Shown here piece after piece: positions 48,587 to 56,504 of a DNA stretch of 64,000 bases (the stretch's first letter is position 1; the number at the start of each line of letters is the position of its first letter). The stretch comes from a virus, in IMG/VR virus record IMGVR_UViG_3300027983_000011, positions 1 to 64,000 of that record; one strand, 5' to 3'. The translations under genes were made by a program, and so were the position numbers. The notes under the pieces were generated by a model that saw only the letters and a list, made by a program, of their open reading frames with translations, searched no databases and had not been told where the DNA came from.

Positions 48587-49684
48587 ATGGCAAGAACAAG
48601 AGACCCAAAAACAGATTTACACAAGACATGCCCAACTTGTGGCGCTAAATTTGTCTGTAAACCAAGTAGAAATAAAACATATTGCACCAAACGTTGTGCA
48701 GCCAACTCCACTACCGTGAAGGGCAAGAATAGAACAAACGTTAAGAATACTTTTAAGAGAGTGTATGGTGGCCATCCTATGTCTCTAAAGAAACCGATTT
48801 TAAAAAACCCGCCACTTGAACCGATATTATCGGATTTTAAAAGTGAAATCAAAGAATACGTAAGCGGTTTAATTGAAATATCCATTGATAAGTCTACGTT
48901 GTATCCAATTGATGTGGACATATTCATCCCCTTAAAAAATATTGCTATAGACTTAGTTAGAATAAGCGACAATTCAGAGGTAATGGGACAGCGGCACAAG
49001 AATTACCATTTGAATAAAACAAAGATATGTTCGCTCAAAGGAATCCGATTACTCCACATCTTCGAGAACGATTGGTCTGAACACAAAATCGCAACAAAGT
49101 CTGTTTTGGCAAACATTCTAATACATAGAAATGAAAAGATATCCGCTCGTGAATGTGAAGTGTGTAGCGTATCGTCACGTTGGAAAGATGAATTCTTATC
49201 AAAGAACCACATTAAGGGAAAAGATAGATCATCAATCAAACTTGGACTAATCCACGAAAAAGAGTTGGTTGCAGTTATGACTGCTAATAAATCTAAATTT
49301 TCAAAATCTGATGGAATAGAAATTAACCGATTTTGTTCAAAGGCGGGTTATACGATAGTGGGGGGAATGAGTAAATTGTTTGATACTATATTAAAGTCGT
49401 ACGAGCCTGCAACCGTGGTCGCTCACTGTGATAGGAGATACTTCTCGGGTGAGACATACCTAAAACTCGGATTTCATTTTGTGGATAATACTCGACCTGA
49501 GTATCGGTATGTAACAGAATCTTATGATCACCTCGAAACCAAGAATAATTGGAGAAGAGACGTGTTAAAGAAAAAACTTAAAAAATTTCAACCAGAAAAA
49601 TCTGAGTGGGAGAATATGAAGGCCAATGGTTTCGACAGGATTTGGGATTGTGGTCATTCTAAGTGGGTCTGGGCCAAAAAATGA
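48587..49684 (+). CDS. Homing-endonuclease-like protein (EDxHD/Vsr type), possibly inactive
   Basis: A 365-residue protein. An N-terminal zinc finger (CPTCGAKFVCKPSRNKTYC) is followed by a Vsr-like nuclease domain: DVDIFIPLKNIAIDLVRISD, KNYHLNKTKICSLKGIRLLH, IFENDW. In active members the strand normally reads E-F-N-G-x-x-W-H-S; here it is DLVRISDNSE, so key residues are missing. The C-terminal half (GLIHEKELVAVMTANKSKF; GYTIVGGMSKLFDT; YRYVTESY) is a DNA-recognition region common to these proteins. It is the first gene of the plus-strand island beside gp19. Confidence 0.75.
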   Translation: MARTRDPKTDLHKTCPTCGAKFVCKPSRNKTYCTKRCAANSTTVKGKNRTNVKNTFKRVYGGHPMSLKKPILKNPPLEPILSDFKSEIKEYVSGLIEISIDKSTLYPIDVDIFIPLKNIAIDLVRISDNSEVMGQRHKNYHLNKTKICSLKGIRLLHIFENDWSEHKIATKSVLANILIHRNEKISARECEVCSVSSRWKDEFLSKNHIKGKDRSSIKLGLIHEKELVAVMTANKSKFSKSDGIEINRFCSKAGYTIVGGMSKLFDTILKSYEPATVVAHCDRRYFSGETYLKLGFHFVDNTRPEYRYVTESYDHLETKNNWRRDVLKKKLKKFQPEKSEWENMKANGFDRIWDCGHSKWVWAKK

Positions 49685-49685
49685 C

Positions 49686-49714
49686 TTGACAGTTTATAAA
49701 AACCTGTATACGGT
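49686..49714 (+). promoter_or_regulatory. Predicted promoter of the RNA ligase gene
   Basis: TTGACA (49686-49691), 17-base spacer starting GTTTATAAA, TACGGT (49709-49714). The -35 plus spacer start matches the promoter at 18780 (-). Confidence 0.5.
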
Positions 49715-49721
49715 TGTGGTG

Positions 49722-50729
49722 GTGAAACATATTCCGTATCCATCTATCGAGCAGTTCCGCAGCGCAATTCATAAAGTCCGAGCCAAGGCTCGCCAAACAG
49801 GCGTTGACGTGAACGGAGACCCTGTTTATGATGACACAATTCCCGCTCCTACACTCACTTACGAAGGTACGGTGAAGCTACATGGGACCAATGCTGCTAT
49901 CGGGTGGAGAAATGGAGAGGGAGTCTGGTTTCAATCCAGAGAAAACGTCATTACACTTGAAAAGGATAACGCTGGGTTCGTGCGTAGTTTTGAGGGTAAA
50001 GACCTAAACACTTGGCTTTCAACGATGTTTGCCCACGCCGACGAAAAAGTCTTGTTTGGGGAATGGTGTGGGGGAAATATCCAACCAAACGTGGCTCTGT
50101 CCGGCCTCTCAAAGAGATTTGTGATATTTGCTGCGCTTATTGATGGCGAATGGCAATCACGTTCTACGGTGTCATTGATAAGTTCAGACGAATTTGGTAT
50201 CGAAAACATTTACGACTATCAAACCGAGCAAATTGAAATCGACTTCAATAAGCCAGAACTCTCCCAAAACGAACTTGTCCGGTTAACTACACGGGTTGAA
50301 TCTGAGTGCCCGTTTAGTAAGGCTCATGGGATTTCGGGAATTGGTGAAGGGATAGTATGGCAATGTAAAACAATTGGTTGGGATTTCCCAGAATATACCT
50401 TCAAGGTGAAGGGAGATGCACATGCCAATTCTAAAGTAACTAAACTTAAAACTGTAAATCGTCCGGAACTTAATAAAGCGATTGAAATTGCGGAGGTGGT
50501 CACGCCGCCGTGGCGGCTATCACAGATGTTGGAAGCTTCTTGTGATTTGATGAATGGGGGTATTGTTGACCGCAGAAAACTCGGCGAATATATAAGGTTA
50601 GTCACCGCCGATGTTGAAAAGGAAGATTTGGATATTATTACATCCGCTGGACTTGAAATGAAAGATGTGGCTGGAAATATCTCTAAAATTGCCAAAAATT
50701 ACTTTTTTGAACAGGAAAAATATAAATAG
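49722..50729 (+). CDS. RNA ligase (nucleotidyltransferase superfamily)
   Basis: A 335-residue ligase starting at GTG (KHIPYPSIEQF). The longer ORF start lies inside the upstream gene and before the promoter. Motif I is VKLHGTNAAIG with the adenylated Lys in KLHGTN. Motif III is FGEWCGGNI, motif IV GEGIVWQCK and motif V YTFKVKGDAH. This resembles Rnl2-type and related phage RNA ligases. Likely repairs tRNA or other RNA cleaved by host defence nucleases. No kinase-phosphatase partner (Pnkp) is visible here. Confidence 0.88.
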   Translation: MKHIPYPSIEQFRSAIHKVRAKARQTGVDVNGDPVYDDTIPAPTLTYEGTVKLHGTNAAIGWRNGEGVWFQSRENVITLEKDNAGFVRSFEGKDLNTWLSTMFAHADEKVLFGEWCGGNIQPNVALSGLSKRFVIFAALIDGEWQSRSTVSLISSDEFGIENIYDYQTEQIEIDFNKPELSQNELVRLTTRVESECPFSKAHGISGIGEGIVWQCKTIGWDFPEYTFKVKGDAHANSKVTKLKTVNRPELNKAIEIAEVVTPPWRLSQMLEASCDLMNGGIVDRRKLGEYIRLVTADVEKEDLDIITSAGLEMKDVAGNISKIAKNYFFEQEKYK

Positions 50730-50737
50730 TCATTATG

Positions 50738-51123
50738 TAAGCGTTTCCAGCCCCATCAAATTTCTACGCGAAACAAACTGCCACCAGAAGTCTCATTATT
50801 TTGGCATGTCTGTTTCATGACGTTGGGAAGATGTGGGACTATGCAGAAGCGGATGATGGTACGTGGTTCGGTACTGACCACAAGCGGAACGTCCATCACA
50901 TCTCTCGCTCGGCTATTGAATGGTCTAAGGCGGTAGAAAAAACAAATACATGTCGTGACATAGAGGATGAAGATTACATGCAATTCTGACTCATCACGGC
51001 CAACGAGAATTTGGTTCTCCAGTAGCACCTAAATCCCGATTGGCGTGGATTCTACATCTGTGTGATAACATGAGCGCTAGAATGAATGACGCCGATACGT
51101 TGGATGTAATTAGAAGAAAATAA
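50738..51123 (+). pseudogene. Decayed HD-domain phosphohydrolase (YhaM-like)
   Basis: The frame is open from a TAA at 50738 as FPAPSNFYAKQTATRSLIIL then ACLFHDVGKMWDYAEADDG and HHISRSAIEWSKAVEK, and ends at a TGA near 50989. The next frame continues LHAILTHHGQREFGSPVAPK then SRLAWILHLCDNMSARM and stops at 51123. Together they give the LFHDVGK...THHG...D order of YhaM-type HD hydrolases, with one frameshift near 50970-50980. The region between FPAP and the HD motif is too short, so an internal deletion is also likely. No start codon is obvious. Confidence 0.65.
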
Positions 51124-51124
51124 G

Positions 51125-51153
51125 TTGACAAACTGAAATAAGTCCTATAGGGT
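51125..51153 (+). promoter_or_regulatory. Predicted promoter
   Basis: TTGACA (51125-51130), 17-base spacer, TAGGGT (51148-51153), 6 bases ahead of the ATG at 51160. Close in form to the promoter at 49686. Confidence 0.45.
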
Positions 51154-51159
51154 TATATT

Positions 51160-51471
51160 ATGTCGAATATAAATGTCGGTGAATTAAAAAATTTTATTAA
51201 ACAAAATGCCGATGGTGTATGCTTTCAGTCGGTGGACTTCTCTACCGAAAGTGAGGAGCTTTCATCAAAAATCAAACAGATACTAACGAACATGTTTTCA
51301 AACTTGAGGGATGTTGAAGGAAAGGAAATCGTCAAAGAGACCGTTATCACCATTGAAAACACAGCTGAAAAATTGGGTGGAAGTGTAACTTTTACTTTAA
51401 TCGGAACTGGCGAAAAAATTTCTGTAGATTTCGGGGTCGATATTGAAACAACTCCTATTAAAAATGAATAA
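51160..51471 (+). CDS. Hypothetical protein, possibly truncated by a stop codon
   Basis: A 103-residue protein (MSNINVGELKNFIKQNADGV ... FGVDIETTPIKNE). The body looks like a small alpha/beta fold. After the TAA the same frame stays open for 15 codons (KPTVETPDATETVLA) and then stops, in a Pro/Thr-rich style that continues the tail before it. The TAA may therefore be a recent mutation shortening the protein. Not recognised. Confidence 0.5.
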   Translation: MSNINVGELKNFIKQNADGVCFQSVDFSTESEELSSKIKQILTNMFSNLRDVEGKEIVKETVITIENTAEKLGGSVTFTLIGTGEKISVDFGVDIETTPIKNE

Positions 51472-51528
51472 AAGCCCACAGTCGAAACACCCGATGCAAC
51501 TGAGACTGTGTTGGCGTAATCCAAAATT

Positions 51529-51816
51529 ATGAAAACAAGAATCGTACTCACACTAATACTCACATCCATTTAGGGATTCCTCAACCGTGGACTGTTTTAT
51601 ACCGACGATGTAATCATTAAGAATACACTGGCCGTAAACACTGTAAACGGAGGGGACGCGGGGAGGGGCGACGGCGCACTTCTTGCACAGAATACCTACG
51701 CCACTTCAGGTCCAACATTAGTGTTGTTCAGCACTCTAGCCGTTCTTACACTTCTATTCGTGGTGTGGTCTAAGCCGCTCTCAAATCTGTTCAAGTTTTC
51801 CGAAGATAAAATTTAA
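51529..51816 (+). pseudogene. Small membrane protein gene with an internal amber codon
   Basis: The frame starts MKTRIVLTLILTSI, meets TAG at 51571-51573, then runs open: GFLNRGLFYTDDVIIKNTLA ... GPTLVLFSTLAVLTLLFVVW and SKPLSNLFKFSEDKI with a stop at 51814. It looks like an N-terminal signal or membrane anchor and a C-terminal membrane helix joined by a soluble loop. The amber codon would cut the protein after 14 residues. Either a broken gene or an assembly error; recoding is less likely. Confidence 0.45.
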
Positions 51817-51838
51817 CCTGCTCAGTAACAAATACAAA

Positions 51839-52009
51839 ATGAAAAATAAAATCAATACGCTAGTCGTAATTCCAATCAGTGCCTTGGAACTTTCTCTCAC
51901 GGGGTGTGCATTCGTCCCGTTGAACCAAAGGTGCTGGAAACAGCCCAATCGAACGAAACTAGACCCAACAAAAGTCAAGGAGTTTGCTGATGCCTTGCAC
52001 GACCTCTAA
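51839..52009 (+). CDS. Small predicted lipoprotein
   Basis: A 56-residue protein: MKNKINTLVVIPISALELSL then TGCAFVPLNQ. The lipobox L-T-G-C puts the modified Cys at residue 23 after a hydrophobic signal. The mature part is only 34 residues with several Pro and basic residues. Short lipoproteins of this kind include outer-membrane spanins (Rz1-like) and superinfection-exclusion proteins. It directly follows the membrane protein remnant, which could be the inner partner. Function is not shown. Confidence 0.5.
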   Translation: MKNKINTLVVIPISALELSLTGCAFVPLNQRCWKQPNRTKLDPTKVKEFADALHDL

Positions 52010-52014
52010 TTTAA

Positions 52015-52422
52015 ATGAAAGACAATTACACACTAGAACCCGATAAAATCACAATCACGGAGTTGTGGGGTTTGGGCCATATTACATTCAACCCACCACT
52101 GGTGATTGAGGTATATTTACCCGAGGCACCCGAAAAGGACTATGCCCATATTGTATATGACTTTGGTATGAGTGACCGTGTTCCCATTACAAAAGAGAAA
52201 AATTGGTTAATCAATTACGCTAAAAACAATGAGGAATGTGACCCATTAAAGACCGTGTTCTCCACCATCAAGTTTGATTTGATGCATGCGTTTTTTCATT
52301 TCAACGAAGACCCGAACTACGGCCACACCCATTGGGCGTTGTATGGGAACTTGGAGAATCGGGTTGACTGCAACGATGTAGAAGAATACGGTGGAAAACC
52401 GAACCGACCTATTGAAACGTGA
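52015..52422 (+). CDS. Hypothetical protein
   Basis: A 135-residue acidic protein (ITITELWGLGHITFNPPLVI; VYDFGMSDRVPITKEKNWLI; FFHFNEDPNYGHTHWALYGN). The ATG lies 5 bases after the lipoprotein stop. Not recognised. The downstream NUMOD ORF overlaps its end in another frame. Confidence 0.5.
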   Translation: MKDNYTLEPDKITITELWGLGHITFNPPLVIEVYLPEAPEKDYAHIVYDFGMSDRVPITKEKNWLINYAKNNEECDPLKTVFSTIKFDLMHAFFHFNEDPNYGHTHWALYGNLENRVDCNDVEEYGGKPNRPIET

Positions 52423-52783
52423 GGCAGCGCTAAAGTTGGGCACAAAAAACACGGAAGCATCTAATCGGAAGACGAGCATGACCATGAAAAAAAGCAAACG
52501 AGCGCAGCAACACATTAAAGAAGTATCCAAAGAACAGCGAGCACAAATTAGCAAAGCCCTGAGCGGAAGAACTCAATCGGACAAAACGAAAGCTAAAAAA
52601 AGTAAACCAGTACTCCAACTCGGGTTGGACGGCAAGTTAATACGCAGATGGAAATCCTTGAGAGAAGCAATCGGGGAAGGCAAATTTACTCCACAACTAA
52701 TGCGAGAGTGCATTGCCGGTAGTCGAGATGAATATAAAAACTCAAATAGATGTACGAGAATAAATAACTGCGTTTGCACTTGA
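52391..52783 (+). CDS. NUMOD-only DNA-binding protein (homing endonuclease remnant)
   Basis: A 130-residue basic ORF (GTG start; an inner ATG at 52478 is also possible). It has a NUMOD3-like stretch (RAQISKALSGRTQSDKTKAK) followed by a NUMOD1/IENR1-like module (SKPVLQLGLDGKLIRRWKSL; TPQLMRECIAGSRDEYKN). These modules are the DNA-binding parts of GIY-YIG and HNH homing endonucleases. No nuclease domain is present, so it is a leftover or a domesticated DNA-binding protein. Confidence 0.6.
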   Translation: MENRTDLLKREAALKLGTKNTEASNRKTSMTMKKSKRAQQHIKEVSKEQRAQISKALSGRTQSDKTKAKKSKPVLQLGLDGKLIRRWKSLREAIGEGKFTPQLMRECIAGSRDEYKNSNRCTRINNCVCT

Positions 52784-52807
52784 CATTTATAAAGTGCCGT
52801 ATATATT
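52780..52807 (+). promoter_or_regulatory. Predicted promoter of the NAD+ salvage operon
   Basis: TTGACA (52780-52785), 16-base spacer beginning TTTATAAAG, TATATT (52802-52807), about 74 bases before the NMN adenylyltransferase ATG. Confidence 0.6.
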
Positions 52808-52880
52808 TATGAGTGTAGCAAGAGTGTTATTGATGACTCGAACTACATTACAACTCAAAAACTAGATAAAGGATAAGTTT

Positions 52881-53867
52881 ATGAATATGAAACCAGTAGA
52901 AAAGGATTATACCGTGGGCGTAATTGTGGCGCGTTTTCAGTGTGCCTCTCTCCACGAAGCACACAAAGAACTGATTGATACAGTTCTTTCTAACCATCCT
53001 AAAGTGATGATATTCCTTGGGTTAAGTCCCGTAAGAGGAAGTATTTACGACCCGCTAGACTTCCAGCCCCGCAAACAAATGATTCTTGAGGCATATCCCC
53101 ACGATAAATTTCCAAACTTGTCTATTGGCTACGTCAAAGACAATCGTTCTGATTCCGATTGGTCCACTAAGCTGGATGAAAATATCAGAACGGAAATGGA
53201 ACCAAATGACACAGTTGTTCTTTATGGCAGCCGAGATTCATTTTTGACCCACTACACTGGCAAATTCGATGTTCGCGAGTTGCAGTCCACTCGTTACGTC
53301 TCAGGCACCGAACTGAGAGCCAAGATTGCTCAGGCACCTCAGAATAATCCACAATTTCGGGCGGGAGCTATTTGGGCAACGGCCCAGCGATACCCACTGG
53401 TTTACTCCACTGTTGATATCCTGGTATTCGACCCTAAAGAACGTCGAGTTCTTTTGGCCCGTAAGCCCCTCGAAAGCCAGTATCGTTTCGTAGGTGGTTT
53501 TGCCGACCCAAAGGATGATTCGTTTGAAGTTTCCGCTCTTCGTGAACTGTCTGAGGAAACTGGTCTAGCCGTTGGTCTGGTCGGACTCCGTTACGTCGGG
53601 AGCAAGAAGGTTGATGACTGGCGCTATGCTAACAATCCTTCTGAAAAAATCATGACCCATTTGTACGTTGGAGTTTACTCCATGGGCTGCCCAAAGGCGA
53701 ATGATGACATTGCTGAGGTTCGTTGGTTTGATTATGACAAATTGAACACGACCACTACAAATAGCGAAGGAACCAAATCCGCCGCTGAATTTACATTGGT
53801 GGAAGAGCACCGCCCTCTTTGGGTGATGGTTAAAAATTACATTGATACAAACTTTCCGAAGGCTTGA
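52881..53867 (+). CDS. nadM: Bifunctional NMN adenylyltransferase / Nudix hydrolase
   Basis: A 328-residue two-domain protein. N-terminal nucleotidyltransferase: GVIVARFQCASLHEAHKELI (HxxH of the ATP site) and VSGTELRAKI, the (I/V)SxTxxR motif. C-terminal Nudix domain: GGFADPKDDSFEVSALREL then SEETGL. KVP40 NatV has the same architecture. The first domain makes NAD+ from NMN and ATP; the second cleaves ADP-ribose or similar. With the NAMPT gene it forms a two-step route from nicotinamide to NAD+. An operon promoter lies upstream. Confidence 0.93.
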   Translation: MNMKPVEKDYTVGVIVARFQCASLHEAHKELIDTVLSNHPKVMIFLGLSPVRGSIYDPLDFQPRKQMILEAYPHDKFPNLSIGYVKDNRSDSDWSTKLDENIRTEMEPNDTVVLYGSRDSFLTHYTGKFDVRELQSTRYVSGTELRAKIAQAPQNNPQFRAGAIWATAQRYPLVYSTVDILVFDPKERRVLLARKPLESQYRFVGGFADPKDDSFEVSALRELSEETGLAVGLVGLRYVGSKKVDDWRYANNPSEKIMTHLYVGVYSMGCPKANDDIAEVRWFDYDKLNTTTTNSEGTKSAAEFTLVEEHRPLWVMVKNYIDTNFPKA

Positions 53868-53924
53868 TATAACATAAGCCGACGAAACAACAAACAGAAA
53901 TCCTGATAAAGATAAGGAAATTAT

Positions 53925-55364
53925 ATGAACAACATAATGACACAGACTGACAGTTACAAGATGGGTGGACACTGGAATATGTACCCCGCAAACACCAATG
54001 GAGTGTATTCATACTTTGAATCCCGTAAAGGGGCAAAGTTTGACAAGACTCCGTTTTTCGGGCTTCAATACATCATCAAGAAATACCTCGTTGGTATCGT
54101 GGTAACACGAGCCAAGATTGAGCAGGCAGCAATGCTGGCCACGGCTCACTTTGGCAACAGCACCTATTTCAATCGCTCCGGTTGGGAATACATTCTCAAA
54201 GCGCACGGCGGCAAGCTGCCCCTTCGCATTAGGGCAGTGCCCGAAGGGATGCCCGTCACCGTGAATAACATTCTCATGTCGGTGGAGAACACCGACCCAA
54301 AGACCCCGTGGTTGACCAACTACGTTGAGTCTTTGCTAACTCACGTGTGGTATTCGTCTACCGTTGCCGCATTGAGTCGGTCCACCAAGGAAATGTTTAC
54401 TGAATTCCTCAGTCGCACGAGCGATAATCCGGGTTGCATCAACTTCATGTTGCACGATTTTGGATATCGCGGAGCCACGACCGCCGAAGCCGCTGGTATT
54501 GGTGGATGTGCTCACATCACTAACTTTCTTGGGACCGATACGCTTCCCGCGTTGGAATTCGCCGCCGAATACTATGGTGGCATCTGGGCCGACCGTGCCG
54601 GGGAAGACGTCAACCCTTACAGCGGTCTCGCTTACAGTGTAGCCGCTACCGAGCACAGTGTAATGACTGCATTAGGACCAAAGGGAGAGATCGATATTCT
54701 TGAAGACCTTTTAAACAAATACCCAACCGGTATTTTGAGCGTGGTCTCAGACTCATACGACATTTACAACTTTGTTGAAAACTTTGTGTGTAAGCAGTTC
54801 AAAGACCGCATCCTTGCCCGTGATGGTGTATTCGTGGTTCGCCCTGACAGTATTTCGCCAACCCACCCAACACCGGAAGGTGAAACGTTGTGGATTGTCG
54901 AGACGTTGGCCAACAACATGGGCTACACCACCAATAGCAAGGGCTTCAAGGTTCTCAATCCTAAGACCCGCGTATTGTGGGGCGATGGTATTGATAAGGA
55001 CGGAATTGAAAAGATTCTCACCACACTTGAGAAGGCCGGATATTCTTCCGAGAACATGGTCTTCGGTATGGGCGGCGGATTGTTACAGAAGTTGAACCGC
55101 GATACTCAGAGTTTTGCATTCAAGTCGAGTGCTCAGAAGCGTGATGGTAAGTGGCACGACATTTACAAACAGCCTAAGGATTTGTCCAAGGCTTCTAAGC
55201 GTGGCAAGTTGAAGTTGTTCAAAGATGGTGATGGATTCAAAACAGTGAGCAGCAATGACGTCGGCTACAACAACGAAACCGACATTTTGGAGACGGTCTT
55301 TGAAGATGGTGACATCATCAAAGAATACACCTTCGATGAAGTTAGAAACAATATCAAACTATGA
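53925..55364 (+). CDS. nadV: Nicotinamide phosphoribosyltransferase (NAMPT)
   Basis: A 479-residue NAMPT/NadV. The N-terminus TQTDSYKMGGHWNMYPAN is typical. FHDFGYRG-type motif is present as LHDFGYRGATTAEAAGIGG, and the PRPP loop region as VSDSYDIYNF and RPDSISPTHPTPEG; GMGGGLLQKLNRDTQSFAFK is the conserved C-terminal site. It converts nicotinamide and PRPP to NMN, which the upstream enzyme turns into NAD+. Together they can rebuild NAD+ destroyed by host defence systems such as Thoeris or DSR. Confidence 0.96.
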   Translation: MNNIMTQTDSYKMGGHWNMYPANTNGVYSYFESRKGAKFDKTPFFGLQYIIKKYLVGIVVTRAKIEQAAMLATAHFGNSTYFNRSGWEYILKAHGGKLPLRIRAVPEGMPVTVNNILMSVENTDPKTPWLTNYVESLLTHVWYSSTVAALSRSTKEMFTEFLSRTSDNPGCINFMLHDFGYRGATTAEAAGIGGCAHITNFLGTDTLPALEFAAEYYGGIWADRAGEDVNPYSGLAYSVAATEHSVMTALGPKGEIDILEDLLNKYPTGILSVVSDSYDIYNFVENFVCKQFKDRILARDGVFVVRPDSISPTHPTPEGETLWIVETLANNMGYTTNSKGFKVLNPKTRVLWGDGIDKDGIEKILTTLEKAGYSSENMVFGMGGGLLQKLNRDTQSFAFKSSAQKRDGKWHDIYKQPKDLSKASKRGKLKLFKDGDGFKTVSSNDVGYNNETDILETVFEDGDIIKEYTFDEVRNNIKL

Positions 55365-55513
55365 AAGCATCAGAAGCAAGACAAATAACAGACAGATGTG
55401 AATCACAGGATATCGGTCGCATCATAAAAATACTCGAACGTGACGGATACACCGTCAAGCGTGAGTATGGGGACCAGAGAGACCCGTATGACATACTTAA
55501 AATATCCTGGTGA
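55361..55513 (+). CDS. Small hypothetical protein
   Basis: A 50-residue protein (MKASEARQITDRCESQDIGR; RDGYTVKREYGDQRDPYDIL). Its ATG overlaps the nadV stop (ATGA), so it is coupled to the NAD+ operon. Mostly helical and charged. Function unknown. Confidence 0.55.
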   Translation: MKASEARQITDRCESQDIGRIIKILERDGYTVKREYGDQRDPYDILKISW

Positions 55514-55519
55514 ATTCTA

Positions 55520-55548
55520 TTGACATTTTATAAACGGTTGGGTATTGT
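55520..55548 (+). promoter_or_regulatory. Predicted promoter
   Basis: TTGACA (55520-55525), 17-base spacer starting TTTTATAAAC, TATTGT (55543-55548). Same -35, spacer start and -10 as the rIIA promoter on the other strand. The -10 is 8 bases before the ATG at 55556. Confidence 0.7.
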
Positions 55549-55555
55549 TGTGCTT

Positions 55556-55954
55556 ATGAATCATCAGTCAGATAAATATACACAACTGCTTCTTGAGAAT
55601 GGATTTAAGCCACTCGACCACGAAAATCATTTCGGGAAGGGTGGCGTTCCATATGTTTACTATGCTTCACGAAAGCGTGGTACGGTCCATGAGTATGTTT
55701 CCCTAATCTATTACATGGAAGAGTTTTGTGAATCTGTATACGAACTATACTGTTCAGAAAAAAATACTCGGTCGCCAAAAGGAAACCTAAAAAAGTCTGA
55801 ATCTGCAAAGCGGGGGTTCACCACGTTGCTGAGTGCTCTTCCACACACAGTGGAACAACTTCGTGAGTATGTAACTAAGTCAGAAGAAGATACAAAACTA
55901 TTATCAAACACTCTATTTGAGCATCTGCTCGATTTAGAGAAAAAGAAAGACTGA
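55556..55954 (+). CDS. Hypothetical protein
   Basis: A 132-residue protein. I start at ATG 55556 (MNHQSDKYTQLLLENGF), because the longer ORF start lies inside the promoter. The N-terminal half has a small unit with VYYASRKRGTVHEYVSLIYY; the C-terminal half is helical (TVEQLREYVTKSEEDTKLLS). Not recognised. Confidence 0.55.
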   Translation: MNHQSDKYTQLLLENGFKPLDHENHFGKGGVPYVYYASRKRGTVHEYVSLIYYMEEFCESVYELYCSEKNTRSPKGNLKKSESAKRGFTTLLSALPHTVEQLREYVTKSEEDTKLLSNTLFEHLLDLEKKKD

Positions 55955-55970
55955 CTATTAAGGGAACGTT

Positions 55971-56006
55971 ATGATGAAAATCGGAGTCGAGAAGTACGGT
56001 GAATAA
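55971..56006 (+). pseudogene. Short gene remnant
   Basis: AGGGAACG then ATGATG starts MMKIGVEKYGE and stops. After the TAA the frame reads LHTNPVSY and stops again. It looks like the first codons of a gene broken by a stop. Nothing else coding is seen before 56067. Confidence 0.25.
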
Positions 56007-56066
56007 CTCCACACAAACCCAGTATCATATTGACTAATGGTAGGTTAACTACATAGTTACAGTTAA

Positions 56067-56504
56067 AGGAAGCCAACGAATAAATTTAACATACAAAGAA
56101 CTTTTAAAGATAAGAAGGAACGCAATTGGGAAAAGATTTCCATCTGCGTCGATTTGCACGATGTTGTACTGGAGGGAAAGTTCAATCGATTTAATGAAGG
56201 AGCGAATTTTTTTCCGAATGCTGTAAGAGTTTTGAAACAGTTTTCGTTTCGCAAAGACATTGTTTTGATTCTATGGACCTCCTCTCACGACGATGCTATG
56301 AAAAATATCATTGACCGAATGAGTGGGGAGGGTATTGAGTTTCGGTATATTAACGAAAATCCAGAATGTCCCAACACTGAACTCTGCAATTTTAATTCTA
56401 AATTTTATTTCAACATTCTCCTTGACGATAAGGCGGGGTTCGAAGGTGAAACCGATTGGTTACTGGTTGAGGAAGAATTTAAGCGTCTGGGTGAATGGGA
56501 TTAA
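56067..56504 (+). pseudogene. HAD-like phosphatase-like gene lacking a normal start
   Basis: The frame opens after a TAA at 56066 and reads KFNIQRTFKDKKERNWEKIS then ICVDLHDVVLEGKFNRF, KDIVLILWTSSHDDAM, PNTELCNFNSKFYFNILLDD and KAGFEGETDW. This fits a HAD-like phage protein with motif I at VDLHDV and motif II at LWTSS. No ATG precedes motif I; the only start before the second half is a TTG at 56154, which would remove the first Asp. The start is probably mutated (AAT AAA TTT where ATG AAA TTT would fit). It is the last plus-strand gene of the island. Confidence 0.5.

Noticed and set aside
51529-51816. Amber codon in the membrane protein as evidence of stop-codon recoding
   Set aside because: TAG, TAA and TGA all end clear genes in this window (for example tnpA and RNA ligase use TAG), and nearby damage includes a TAA and a frameshift. 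Gene decay explains it better.
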